64,000 nucleotides of DNA from Streptomyces sp. GSL17-111 (GTDB lineage: Bacteria; Actinomycetota; Actinomycetes; Streptomycetales; Streptomycetaceae). Numbering within the stretch: position 1 is the stretch's first letter; each line of letters opens with the position of its first letter. Both the position numbers and the translations under genes were made by a program. The DNA is taken from the NCBI RefSeq assembly GCF_037911585.1, contig NZ_JBAJNS010000001.1, forward strand, positions 3,218,001-3,282,000, written 5' to 3'. Below the pieces are notes generated by a model. That model saw only the letters and a program-made list of their open reading frames with translations. It was not told the origin of the DNA and searched no databases. Shown piece after piece: positions 8,457 to 16,702 of this stretch.

Positions 8457-10841
8457 ATGGCAAACAAACGCTCGGGCGGTGGGCTGTCCGCGACGCAGCA
8501 GGCCGCCAAGTTCCTCGGCGTCAGCGTCCTCGCCGGAGCCGTCATGGCCGGCATCGCGTTGCCGGCCGTGGGCATCGCGGGGCTGACCGCCAAGGAGACG
8601 GCGCAGGGCTTCGACGAACTGCCCATCGACCTCAAGCGGCCCCCGCTGAGTCAGAAGACGCAGATCCTCGACTCCGAGGGCGGGGTGATCGCCGACGTCT
8701 ACTCGCGCAACCGCGTCGTCGTCGGGCTCGACGAGATCTCCCCGTGGATGCGGAAGGCGATCGTCGCCATCGAGGACTCCCGTTTCTACGAGCACGGCGC
8801 CGTCGACCTCAAGGGCATGCTCCGTGCGCTCAGCGAGAACGCCCAGAGCGGCACCGTCACCCAGGGCGGGTCCACCCTGACCCAGCAGTACGTGAAGAAC
8901 GTGTTCGTGGAGGAGGCCGGCAACGAGGAGGAGGCGTTCGAGTACGCCACCCGCCAGACGGTCGGCCGCAAGATCACCGAGCTGAAGTACGCCATCGCGC
9001 TGGAGCAGGAGCTGACCAAGGACCAGATCCTGGAGAACTACCTCAACATCACGTTCTTCTCCGAGCAGTCCTACGGCGTCGAGGCCGCGTCCAAGCGGTA
9101 CTTCTCGAAGTCCGCGAAGGACCTGGAGCTGCACGAGGCCGCCCTGCTCGCCGGGATCGTCCAGTCCCCGAGCCGCTACAACCCGATCAACGACGGGCCG
9201 ACCGCCAAGAAGCGGCGCGACGTCGTGCTGCAGCGGATGGCCGAGGTCGGCGACATCACCCCGGAGGAGGCCGACGCCGCGCAGGCCAGGGACCTCGGCC
9301 TGAACGTGAGCCAGGCCCGGCAGGGCTGCATCACCGCCACCAAGGACGCCGGCTTCTTCTGCGACTACGTCGAGGAGGCCTTCCTCGGCGATCCCGCCTT
9401 CGGCGAGACCGACAAGGAGCGCCAGGCCCGGTGGAACCGCGGTGGGCTCACCATCCGCACCACCCTGCGGCCCGAGGCGCAGAAGGCGGCCGCCGAGGCG
9501 GCGAAGAGCAAGGTGAACCAGGACGACCCGGTGGCCGCCGCCGTCGTCTCGGTCGAACCCGGCACCGGCAAGATCACGGCGATGGCCCAGTCCCGGCCGT
9601 ACGGGACGAACCCCGAAGAGCACCAGACCGTGCTCAACCTCTCCGTCGACAACGACATGGGCGGCTCGGCCTACGGCTTCCAGGTGGGCTCCACCTTCAA
9701 GCCCGTCGTGGCCGCCGCCGCCCTGGAGAACGGCATCAGCCCGGCGCACACCTTCAAGAGCGGGTACAAGCACACGTTCGACCAGAGCAAGTTCCTCACC
9801 TGCGACGGAACGCCGTATTCAGAGGCCGAGTACGAGGTGCAGAACGAGCTGGAGACCGAGCGCGGTACCTGGGACATGACGAGCGCGCTCGGCAAGTCCA
9901 TCAACACCTACTCCATCGACCTGCTCCAGAAGACGGGCATGTGCGAGGCGGCCAAGATGGCCAAGGCCATGGGGATCCGGCAGGGTTCGGGCAAGCCGCT
10001 CGACATCAGCCCCTCGATGGTGCTCGGCTCCCAGGGGAGCAGCCCGCTGACGATGGCCGCCGCCTACGCCACGTTCGCCAACCGCGGCACGTACTGCGCG
10101 CCGATGGCGATCGAGTCCGTGACCGACGCGGAGGGCAACGAGCTGCGACCGCCCGGCCCGGACTGCACCCGCGCGATGTCCCAGCGCACCGCCGACACGA
10201 TCAACCAGATGCTCAAGGGCGTCGTCCAGGACGGCACCGGCACCTCGGCGGGCCTCACCGACCGGCAGAACGCGGGCAAGACCGGTACGACGGACGGCCG
10301 CAAGCACGCCTGGTTCGTCGGCTACACCCCGCAGCTGTCGACGGCCGTCTGGGTCGGCGGCGACGGGGCGGAGCAGCCGGAGATGTTCAACATCACCATC
10401 GGCGGCCAGTTCTACGACAAGGTCTGCGGCGGCTGCCTGCCCGGACCGATCTGGAAGGCGGCCATGACCGGCGCCCTGAAGGGCGTGCAGGCCACCGAGT
10501 TCAACCCGATCGACGTCCCGCGCGGCAAGCCCGAGGACGAGGACAAGGACGAGGACGACGACCGGGAGGACGACCGCGACGACAGCCGTCCCGGCGACAC
10601 CCCGCCCCCCGGCGACCCCGAGTGGCCCGGCTTCCCCTGGGACCCCACCGCCGGTGGCCAGACGGGCGGCCCCGGCGGCGGCAACGGCGGACCGGGCGGT
10701 GGTGGCCCCGGTGGGGGCGACGGCGGCGGTGACGTCGGTGGCGGCGACATCGGCGGCGGTGACGTCGGCGGCGACATCGGCGGCGACGGCGGCTGGAACG
10801 GCGGCACCGGCGACCCCGAGTACCCGCCCACCCCGCGGTAG
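8457..10841 (+). CDS. Class A penicillin-binding protein (bifunctional transglycosylase/transpeptidase)
   Basis: A 794-residue protein. One membrane segment at about residues 20-43 is followed by a GT51 glycosyltransferase domain with catalytic Glu106 (EDSRFYEHG) and GGSTLTQQ at 137-144, then a transpeptidase domain with S412-x-x-K415 (GSTFK), S481-I-N483 and K608-T-G-T. All catalytic residues are present, so it should polymerise and cross-link peptidoglycan outside the membrane. The last 110 residues are disordered: an acidic Asp/Glu/Lys/Arg stretch (about 685-710), then Pro-rich and Gly/Asp-rich repeats (GGGDIGGGDVGG). It is followed by a strong hairpin. From memory this gene neighbours wblA in other Streptomyces. 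Confidence 0.93.
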   Translation: MANKRSGGGLSATQQAAKFLGVSVLAGAVMAGIALPAVGIAGLTAKETAQGFDELPIDLKRPPLSQKTQILDSEGGVIADVYSRNRVVVGLDEISPWMRKAIVAIEDSRFYEHGAVDLKGMLRALSENAQSGTVTQGGSTLTQQYVKNVFVEEAGNEEEAFEYATRQTVGRKITELKYAIALEQELTKDQILENYLNITFFSEQSYGVEAASKRYFSKSAKDLELHEAALLAGIVQSPSRYNPINDGPTAKKRRDVVLQRMAEVGDITPEEADAAQARDLGLNVSQARQGCITATKDAGFFCDYVEEAFLGDPAFGETDKERQARWNRGGLTIRTTLRPEAQKAAAEAAKSKVNQDDPVAAAVVSVEPGTGKITAMAQSRPYGTNPEEHQTVLNLSVDNDMGGSAYGFQVGSTFKPVVAAAALENGISPAHTFKSGYKHTFDQSKFLTCDGTPYSEAEYEVQNELETERGTWDMTSALGKSINTYSIDLLQKTGMCEAAKMAKAMGIRQGSGKPLDISPSMVLGSQGSSPLTMAAAYATFANRGTYCAPMAIESVTDAEGNELRPPGPDCTRAMSQRTADTINQMLKGVVQDGTGTSAGLTDRQNAGKTGTTDGRKHAWFVGYTPQLSTAVWVGGDGAEQPEMFNITIGGQFYDKVCGGCLPGPIWKAAMTGALKGVQATEFNPIDVPRGKPEDEDKDEDDDREDDRDDSRPGDTPPPGDPEWPGFPWDPTAGGQTGGPGGGNGGPGGGGPGGGDGGGDVGGGDIGGGDVGGDIGGDGGWNGGTGDPEYPPTPR

Positions 10842-10851
10842 CGCATGAGTC

Positions 10852-10902
10852 GCACGGCACGAGGGCCCTTCCCCACTGCGGGGAAGGGCCCTCGTGCCGT
10901 GC
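10852..10902. terminator. Strong bidirectional terminator hairpin
   Basis: A perfect 23-bp stem (10852-10874 with 10880-10902) and a 5-base loop lie between the convergent PBP and YqeY genes. It is among the longest perfect stems in the window and should end transcription from both sides. Confidence 0.92.
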
Positions 10903-10915
10903 GCGCTGCCGGGCG

Positions 10916-11371
10916 TCAGCCCGCGAGGGCCTTCTTGACGGCGGCGGCCACGCGGCCGCCCTCCGCCCGGCCCGCGACCTTCGGGTTCACGGCCTTCATG
11001 ACCTGGCCCATCGCCTTCGGCCCGGCCGCACCCGTCTCCGCGACCGCCTCGGCGACGAGCGCGTCCAGCTCGGCGTCGGTCAGCTGCGCGGGCAGGTACT
11101 CGGCGAGTACGCGCCCCTCAGCGCGCTCCTGCTCGGCCGACTCCGCGCGGCCGCCCTGCTCGAACGCCTCGGCCGCCTCACGGCGCTTCTTCGTCTCGCG
11201 CGTCAGGACCTTCAGGACCTCGTCGTCGGAGAGCTCGCGGGCCGTCTTGCCCGCGACCTCCTCCTTGCTGATCTCGGTGAGGGCCATCCGGAGGGTGGAG
11301 GAGCGCAGCGCGTCGCGCTCCTTGATCGCTGCGGTCAGGTCGCCCTGCAGCCGGGCCTTGAGCGTGGTCAT
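10916..11371 (-). CDS. YqeY / GatB-tail family protein
   Basis: A 151-residue protein matching the YqeY family (related to the C-terminal tail of GatB): LKARLQGDLTAAIKERDALRSSTLRMAL at the N-terminus, LTRETKKRREAAEAFEQGGR in the middle, and GQVMKAVNPKVAGRAEGGRVAA near the end. The family may bind tRNA; no enzymatic activity is established. ATG at 11371 (MTTLKARL) is preferred to an upstream in-frame start because family members begin there. It stands alone, converging on the PBP gene. Confidence 0.88.
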   Translation of the reverse strand: MTTLKARLQGDLTAAIKERDALRSSTLRMALTEISKEEVAGKTARELSDDEVLKVLTRETKKRREAAEAFEQGGRAESAEQERAEGRVLAEYLPAQLTDAELDALVAEAVAETGAAGPKAMGQVMKAVNPKVAGRAEGGRVAAAVKKALAG

Positions 11372-11654
11372 GCCGGTCAGTGTGCCAGGAAGGCACCGGC
11401 CACGCGTCTCCATATGCCCCCCCGAGGACCCCGGCCGTCACGCCCACCGCCGCGAATCGACCGACTCGTGCCTGGGCACGAGCAGCCCGCGCGACCTCGG
11501 GGCCACCGGTGCTGCGGGTGGCGCCGAGCTCGGTCATGGTCCGACCGGAGCGAGTGTGCTGAAGCGGTACTCGTGAAGCAGTCGGGACAGACTGCTGTCT
11601 GCCGTAGGTGAACACCACCCAGAGCGGGCGCGACGGTCACTACCGTCCAGTCGC

Positions 11655-12380
11655 ATGACGACGGTCACCACCCGTACGGTCGCATACCCGGCCGACGATC
11701 TGATGATGAGCGGGTACCTCGCGCTCCCGGCCGGTGTCGAGCGCCGGCCCGCCGTCCTGATCGGACCCGAGGGGACGGGGCTCAGCGACGTCGAGCGCCG
11801 CCGGGCCGAGGCTCTGGCCGAGCTGGGGTACGTGGCGCTGGCCTTCGACCTCCACGGCGGACGCTATCTGGAAGACCCGGAGGAGATGTTGGCCCGTTGC
11901 CTGCCCTTGCTCGCCGACCCCGACCGGATGCGAGGAATCGGTCACGCCGCGCTCGACGTGTTGCGTGCCGAACCACGGGCCGATCCCGACCGGACCGCCG
12001 CCGTCGGCTACGGCACCGGGGGCGCGGTCGCGCTGGAACTCGGTCGTGCCGGCGTCGACCTGCGCGCGATCGCGACGGTCAACGCACTGACCACGGGCCG
12101 ACCGGGCGAGGCGTCACGCATGCGCTGCCCGGTATGGGCCGGGGTCGGGTCGCAGGACCCGATCATGCCCGCCGCGCAACGGGACGCGTTCACCGCGGAG
12201 ATGGAGGCCGCGGGCGTCGACTGGCGCCTCGTGGTCTACGGGGGAGCCCTGCACGCCTTCCACCACCCACCGGTCGACCACACCGTGCTTCCCGGCGTCG
12301 GTCACCACCCACGGCACGCACAGCGGGCCTGGCGTGACATCGTCGCCCTGCTCGCCGAGTGCGTGCCCGTCACGGAATGA
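11655..12380 (+). CDS. Dienelactone hydrolase-fold protein lacking the nucleophile
   Basis: A 241-residue alpha/beta-hydrolase of the dienelactone hydrolase family: an N-terminal oxyanion region (LIGPEGTGL), a DLHGGRYL segment, an acidic-residue segment GSQDPIMP and a histidine segment GALHAFHHP. The nucleophile elbow reads G118-Y-G-T-G-G, with Gly120 where dienelactone hydrolases carry Cys (GxCxGG). If the reading is right the protein cannot form the usual acyl-enzyme and may be a binding or regulatory pseudo-enzyme. No strong ribosome site is seen before ATG 11655. It sits between the yqeY and PPTase genes with no evident pathway partner. Confidence 0.75.
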   Translation: MTTVTTRTVAYPADDLMMSGYLALPAGVERRPAVLIGPEGTGLSDVERRRAEALAELGYVALAFDLHGGRYLEDPEEMLARCLPLLADPDRMRGIGHAALDVLRAEPRADPDRTAAVGYGTGGAVALELGRAGVDLRAIATVNALTTGRPGEASRMRCPVWAGVGSQDPIMPAAQRDAFTAEMEAAGVDWRLVVYGGALHAFHHPPVDHTVLPGVGHHPRHAQRAWRDIVALLAECVPVTE

Positions 12381-12448
12381 TCCGATCCCGCCCACGCGAC
12401 CGGGCCAGGCCGCTGAACCCGACCCCGCACCTGAGCCCCCTCCGACGG

Positions 12449-12480
12449 CGATGGGCCGTACGATCACGTACGGCCCATCG
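12449..12480. promoter_or_regulatory. Perfect 14-bp inverted repeat just upstream of PPTase
   Basis: The arms CGATGGGCCGTACG (12449-12462) and its exact complement (12467-12480) are separated by ATCA. It ends about 5 bases before the GGGAGGGG ribosome site of the phosphopantetheinyl transferase gene. It could terminate the upstream hydrolase transcript, act as an operator, or occlude the ribosome site as an mRNA hairpin. Confidence 0.7.
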
Positions 12481-12498
12481 CCACGGGAGGGGAAACCT

Positions 12499-13194
12499 GT
12501 GTACAAGCCGTCAGAACTCACCGTCAGCGAAGCCGCGTTGAGGCCCGCCCCGCTCGTCGACGGCACGCCCGCCCTGTGGACCGTGCGCGTCGCCGACCAC
12601 AGGGCGGACGCCGCACGGCTCGCCCCGCACCTCCTCGACCAGGACGAGCGCACCCACGCCGACGCCTTCCGCCGCGCCGCCGACCGCGACCTCTACGTCA
12701 CCTCGCACGTCGCCCTGCGGCTCCTGCTCGCCGCCTACCTCGACCGGTCGCCCGCCACGCTCCCCCTCACCCGGCTGGCCTGCCCCGGATGCGGCAAACC
12801 CCACGGCCGCCCCGCCGTCGCCGGCACCCCCCTGCACTTCTCGCTGTCCCACACCGGCGACCTGGCCCTGGTCGCCGTCGCCACCGCGCCCGTGGGCGCC
12901 GACGTCGAGACGGTCCCGAACCCCGACACCGTCGCCACCGTCGCCCGCTCCCTGCACCCCCGCGAAACCGCCGAGCTGAGCACCCTCCCACCGCACGAGG
13001 CCCCGACCGCGTTCACCCGCGCCTGGACCCGCAAGGAGGCCTACCTCAAGGGCCTCGGCATCGGCCTGGCCCGCGACCCGTCGCTCGACTACCTCGGCTC
13101 CGGCCCCACCGCCGCACCCCTCGCCGGCTGGACCGTCACCGACGTCCACACCCCCACCGGCTACGGCGCCGCCGTCGCCCTCGCCACCCACTGA
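12499..13194 (+). CDS. 4'-phosphopantetheinyl transferase (Sfp type)
   Basis: A 231-residue protein with the Sfp-type motifs in order: FSLSHTG at 114-120, GADVE at 133-137 (the Mg-binding Asp and Glu) and WTRKEAYLKGLGIGL at 176-190 containing the catalytic Lys-Glu. It transfers phosphopantetheine from CoA to acyl or peptidyl carrier proteins of polyketide and nonribosomal peptide synthases. A CxxC pair (residues 95 and 98, LACPGCGK) is common in actinobacterial members. GTG at 12499 follows a strong GGGAGGGG site. No synthase is nearby, so it probably serves several pathways in trans. Confidence 0.9.
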   Translation: MYKPSELTVSEAALRPAPLVDGTPALWTVRVADHRADAARLAPHLLDQDERTHADAFRRAADRDLYVTSHVALRLLLAAYLDRSPATLPLTRLACPGCGKPHGRPAVAGTPLHFSLSHTGDLALVAVATAPVGADVETVPNPDTVATVARSLHPRETAELSTLPPHEAPTAFTRAWTRKEAYLKGLGIGLARDPSLDYLGSGPTAAPLAGWTVTDVHTPTGYGAAVALATH

Positions 13195-13264
13195 CCCCGG
13201 CCGGCCCCGCGCCCCGGGCCCGGCCCCCGCTGTGCCGTTCCGCGCCCTCTGAGACGATGGAACG

Positions 13265-14194
13265 ATGCGCGCGCGATACGGAGTCCCCCTCGGTCTGGCC
13301 GCCTTCGGAGCAGCCTGCGTCGGCTACGCGGTGGCCATCGAGCCCCGCGCCTTCCGGCTGCGGCGGGTCACCGTCCCGGTGCTGCCCCCCGGCATGCGCC
13401 CCCTGCGGCTGCTCCAGGTGTCCGACATCCACATGGTCAGCGGCCAGCGCCGCAAGCAGCGCTGGCTCCAGTCCCTCGCGGGCCTGCGCCCCGACCTCGT
13501 CGTCAACACCGGCGACAACCTCTCCGACCCCGAGGCCGTCCCCGAACTCCTCGACGCCCTCGGCCCCCTCATGGAGTACCCCGGCGCCTACGTCTTCGGC
13601 TCCAACGACTACTACGGCCCCCGACTGCGCAACCCGGCCCGCTACCTCCTGGAGAAGGCCAGCGGACGCCACGGCCTCAACGGCAACCCGCCCGTCAAGA
13701 ACGCCGTCCACATCCCGTGGGAACCCATGCGCGACGCCTTCGACGCCGCCGGGTGGGCCGGGCTGACCAACACCCGGGGCCGCGTCAAGCTCGACGGCTG
13801 CGACCTCGGCCTCACCGGCCTCGACGACCCGCACATCAAGCGCGACCGCTACAGCGAGGTCGCCGGCGGTCCGGACCCGGACGCCGACGTCTCCCTCGCC
13901 GTCGTCCACGCCCCCTACCTCCGCGCCCTCGACGCGTTCACCGCCGACGGCTACCCCCTCATCCTGGCCGGTCACACCCACGGCGGCCAGCTCCGCATCC
14001 CCGGCTACGGCGCCCTCGTCACCAACTGCGACCTCGACACCGCCCGCGCCAGCGGCCTCTCCGCCCACACCACCCCCGGCCACCGCGCCTACCTCCACGT
14101 CTCCGCCGGCTGCGGCGCGGGCCGCTACACCCCCGCCCGCTTCGCCTGCCCCCCCGAAGCCACCCTCCTCACCCTCACCCCACAGCCCCGGTGA
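13265..14194 (+). CDS. Calcineurin-like metallophosphoesterase
   Basis: A 309-residue protein with the binuclear metal motifs of this superfamily: VSDIHM near residue 55, NTGDNLSDPE near 80, GSNDYYGP (in place of GNHD) near 115, and the C-terminal GHTHGGQLRIP. An N-terminal hydrophobic stretch (about residues 5-22) suggests a membrane anchor. The family (YkuE/YaeI-like) hydrolyses phosphodiesters such as UDP- or lipid-linked substrates; the substrate here is unknown. The start lies 70 bases after the PPTase stop. tRNA-Pro follows 61 bases after the stop. Confidence 0.88.
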   Translation: MRARYGVPLGLAAFGAACVGYAVAIEPRAFRLRRVTVPVLPPGMRPLRLLQVSDIHMVSGQRRKQRWLQSLAGLRPDLVVNTGDNLSDPEAVPELLDALGPLMEYPGAYVFGSNDYYGPRLRNPARYLLEKASGRHGLNGNPPVKNAVHIPWEPMRDAFDAAGWAGLTNTRGRVKLDGCDLGLTGLDDPHIKRDRYSEVAGGPDPDADVSLAVVHAPYLRALDAFTADGYPLILAGHTHGGQLRIPGYGALVTNCDLDTARASGLSAHTTPGHRAYLHVSAGCGAGRYTPARFACPPEATLLTLTPQPR

Positions 14195-14255
14195 CCACCC
14201 GCGAAACCGGATTTCGCGTCCACGCGACGGTGGGCTAAAGTAGTCCCCGTTGCTT

Positions 14256-14329
14256 CGGGGTGTGGCGCAGCTTGGCAGCGCGCTTCGTTCGGGACGAAGA
14301 GGTCGTGGGTTCAAATCCCGCCACCCCGA
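14256..14329 (+). tRNA. tRNA-Pro (anticodon CGG)
   Basis: A complete cloverleaf of 74 bases without an encoded CCA. The acceptor stem is CGGGGTG with CACCCCG and discriminator A; the anticodon arm CTTCG-TTCGGGA-CGAAG gives anticodon CGG; the T loop is TTCAAAT. It reads CCG proline codons. tRNA genes are frequent integration sites, but I found no duplicated 3' end of this tRNA or integrase downstream. Confidence 0.95.
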
Positions 14330-14345
14330 CTTGAAGGAACACCAG

Positions 14346-14383
14346 GTCAGGCCCGGTACTGAGAAATCAGCACCGGGCCTGAC
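14346..14383 (+). terminator. Terminator hairpin after tRNA-Pro
   Basis: A 12-bp perfect stem (14346-14357 with 14372-14383), extended inward by CTGA/TCAG pairing, begins 16 bases after the tRNA. Its placement fits the end of the tRNA transcript. Confidence 0.8.
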
Positions 14384-14536
14384 GCGTGCGGGGCCGCACC
14401 CGGCAGCCAGCTCCGTGACGCGGCCTTGCGGGCTCTCTCCGGCGCTCTCCCGTGGCCTGCGCCCGCGCCCCCTCGGCCCTTCGAACCGTCGAGCCGATAC
14501 CGGTGGGCGACAGCCTTGAGGCGCATCTGTGCACCC

Positions 14537-15203
14537 ATGAGTTACTCCCCGCGCGAAGTGACTCTGCTGATGGAGCCGCTGCCGAGCGGTACCCCTGTTC
14601 GGCGACGGTAGTCGAAGCCTTGGCGAAACGGCTTCTTCGCTCGGGCAGCACCTACCTGCCTGTGACACGGTGGCGGCCTGATCCCGTAGCCGTGAGCAGG
14701 CTGACGTGTTCGATCATTGCGACGCCCTCGCAGACGGGGCGATCTCGTAAACGCTGGGTCCCGAAGATCCTGACGCCTACCCTCAGCTCGCGGACTCACA
14801 TGTGCTGCGCGAGCTGACGTGCGACATCGAGGCCCCGACCCTCCTGGAAGCGGTCGCCGAGGCCGTGCAGCGCATCCGGCTCGTCGACGGCCTCCAGGCG
14901 GTTGGCACGACCCTGCCCGCAAGTGTGACGCTCGACGAAGCGGCCTGGCGCAGCGGGCGCGGTGCGCGGGAGTTGGCCGACCTGTCCCATGATCCCCGTT
15001 TTCCCCAACCCGAATCCGGCGAGGGAACGGTGCTCTATCCCTGGGACCAGATCGCCGCGTTCCTGCGGGCCACCGGCGACCCGGTTCCGGACGTACCGAA
15101 GGATCTGGTGATCGCCGAGCGGACACTCCGTCTCGTGGACGCCCTCGAAGGCGCGAACGTCGCCCCGGGAACGCTGAGGGCCTTGGGGCTGCCGACCGGC
15201 TGA
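14537..15203 (+). pseudogene. Decayed DNA-binding protein gene (frameshifts plus stop)
   Basis: Protein-like sequence passes through three frames. Frame 2 starts at ATG 14537 (MSYSPREVTLLMEPLP); frame 1 continues near 14585 with AERYPCSATVVEALAKRLL; frame 3 continues from about 14710 with VFDHCDALADGAIS, a TAA at 14748-14750, then LGPEDPDAYPQLADSHVLREL to a stop at 15203. Stitched together these read as one protein of about 220 residues. The last 85 residues look like a MerR/AlpA-type DNA-binding domain (SVTLDEAAWRSGR...YPWDQIAAFLR). A C-terminal product could still be made from GTG 14805 (132 residues). Alternatively that short protein is a real gene and the upstream match is a remnant, or sequencing errors are present. 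Confidence 0.55.
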
Positions 15204-15232
15204 GTGCGTCTGAGCCTCGGTCACTGGCGACT

Positions 15233-15835
15233 TCAGCGTGGAGTCCGTCCGCCGCGAAGTCTCCCGTCCCACGAGTCGGTGAATCCTGCGTATGTGGCGA
15301 GCTGCCCCATGACGTGCTCGGTGGTGACGAGTTGGCCGGTGCCGATGAGGCGGCGGGCGACGACGAGGCCGGCGTCGTGGACGTCCGGTCCGGCGTCGCT
15401 CGCGGAGGCGTCGGTGACGATCCAGGGGGCGTAGCCGTACTCGAAGGCGTCCGCGGCGGACTTGAGGACGCAGCTCTCGGTGGCGATCCCGCAGAAGACG
15501 AGGTCGGTCCAGCCGACCTCGCGCATCAGCTGGGTGGTCTCGGGCGTGAAGAGCGTGTACCCGGCCTTGTCGACGACCGCGTGCGCGCGGGCGGCGGCGT
15601 CGAGAAGCTCGCGGACGATGTCGGTCTCGGGCGCCTCCCGGAGCCGGTTCCACTGGAAGAAGCGCTCGAAGGGGCTGCCCGGGTGGTTGACGTAGCGGGT
15701 GAAGATCACGGGCCGTCCTGCGGCGGACCACCGGGCGGCGAGGTCGACGATGGCGGGCACGGCGTGGCGGCTGTGGTGGTTCACGAAGCCGTTCTGCACG
15801 TCGATCACGACCAGCGCCGCGCTACCGATGTCCAT
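15233..15835 (-). CDS. Isochorismatase-family cysteine hydrolase
   Basis: A 200-residue protein with the family triad: Asp in VIDVQNGFV near residue 12, Lys in VDKAGYTLF near 86, and Cys in GIATESCVLKSA near 122. These enzymes hydrolyse isochorismate, nicotinamide, N-carbamoyl compounds or related amides; the substrate cannot be told from sequence. ATG at 15835 is chosen because the core beta strand (ALVVIDVQN) follows directly. It converges on the decayed gene with 29 bases between stops and is divergent from the nucleotidyltransferase, in what looks like an accessory stretch. Confidence 0.85.
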   Translation of the reverse strand: MDIGSAALVVIDVQNGFVNHHSRHAVPAIVDLAARWSAAGRPVIFTRYVNHPGSPFERFFQWNRLREAPETDIVRELLDAAARAHAVVDKAGYTLFTPETTQLMREVGWTDLVFCGIATESCVLKSAADAFEYGYAPWIVTDASASDAGPDVHDAGLVVARRLIGTGQLVTTEHVMGQLATYAGFTDSWDGRLRGGRTPR

Positions 15836-15957
15836 GCCGTGTCTCCCTCCTGCCCCAGCCCTCAACCGACGCTCTCACGTACAGCACCCTGTGGTGAGCG
15901 CGGCCGCGCCCGGGAAACCGGGTGCGGGCGGGTGGGGTGGGTGGGGATAGTGGGGGG

Positions 15958-16662
15958 ATGGAGGCGATCGGGGCCGCGCGGGCGGTGGTGGAGGAGCGTC
16001 ACCCGGGGGCCAGGGCGGCGTTTCTGGGGGGTAGCGCCGCGACCGGGCGTCGCACGGCGACATCGGACCTCGACGTCGTGGTGCTGCTCCACGGTGCGCC
16101 GGCCCCCTACCGGGAGAGCCTGCGGTACGCCGACTGGCCGGTGGAGTTGTTCGTGCACACCGAGGCGACCTGGCACGCCTACGTCGAGCGGGAGGTGCGC
16201 GGGCGCCGGTCGCCGTTGGTGTGGATGTGTGCGGAGGGGCTGCTGCTGCGCGACACGGACGGGCTCGGCGCGCGTCTGGCCGCGACGGCCCGGAGGCTGG
16301 TGGTGACCGGGCCGCCGCCGGTGTCGGCCGAGGAGGTCGACGACCGCCGGTACGCGCTGACCGATCTCCTCGACGACCTCGTCGGCTGCGACGACCAGGG
16401 CGAGCGCCTGTTCATCGCCACTGAACTGGTGCGGAGGACGGGGGAGTTGGCGCTGGCGCTGGGGGGCTCCTGGCACGGTGGCGGGAAGTGGCTGGCGCGG
16501 CGCCTGGAGACGGCCGCCCCCGGGCTCGGCGGGCGTCTGCACGACGGTCTGCGGGAGGTCCTGGACGGGCGGGTGGCGCCCCTCGTGCGGGTCGTGAACG
16601 GGGTGGTCGAGCAGGCGGGCGGACGGCTCCGGGCCGGTTACCGGCGGGACGGCGTCGGCTGA
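15958..16662 (+). CDS. Nucleotidyltransferase (Pol-beta/aminoglycoside-type fold)
   Basis: A 234-residue protein with the signature GGSAATGRRTATSDLDVVVLL near residue 25 (GGS...DxD), the metal- and nucleotide-binding part of the Pol-beta nucleotidyltransferase fold. The rest is helical. The family includes streptomycin adenylyltransferases and minimal toxin-like enzymes such as MNT. ATG at 15958 has a GGGGGG tract just upstream. No HEPN partner lies next to it. Substrate and role are unknown. Confidence 0.75.
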   Translation: MEAIGAARAVVEERHPGARAAFLGGSAATGRRTATSDLDVVVLLHGAPAPYRESLRYADWPVELFVHTEATWHAYVEREVRGRRSPLVWMCAEGLLLRDTDGLGARLAATARRLVVTGPPPVSAEEVDDRRYALTDLLDDLVGCDDQGERLFIATELVRRTGELALALGGSWHGGGKWLARRLETAAPGLGGRLHDGLREVLDGRVAPLVRVVNGVVEQAGGRLRAGYRRDGVG

Positions 16663-16664
16663 CG

Positions 16665-16690
16665 GCGCCCGGGCCGGCACGCCCGGGCGC
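16665..16690. terminator. Bidirectional hairpin between nucleotidyltransferase and metG
   Basis: A perfect 10-bp GC stem (16665-16674 with 16681-16690) and a 6-base loop lie in the 40-base gap between convergent genes. Confidence 0.7.
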
Positions 16691-16702
16691 GGGACGCCGG
16701 GC

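Noticed and set aside
14256..14329. tRNA-Pro as attachment site of an integrated element covering 14-45 kb
   Set aside because: No repeat of the tRNA 3' end was seen near 45 kb and there is no integrase or excisionase; metG and valS inside the interval are core genes, so it is not a simple integrated element.
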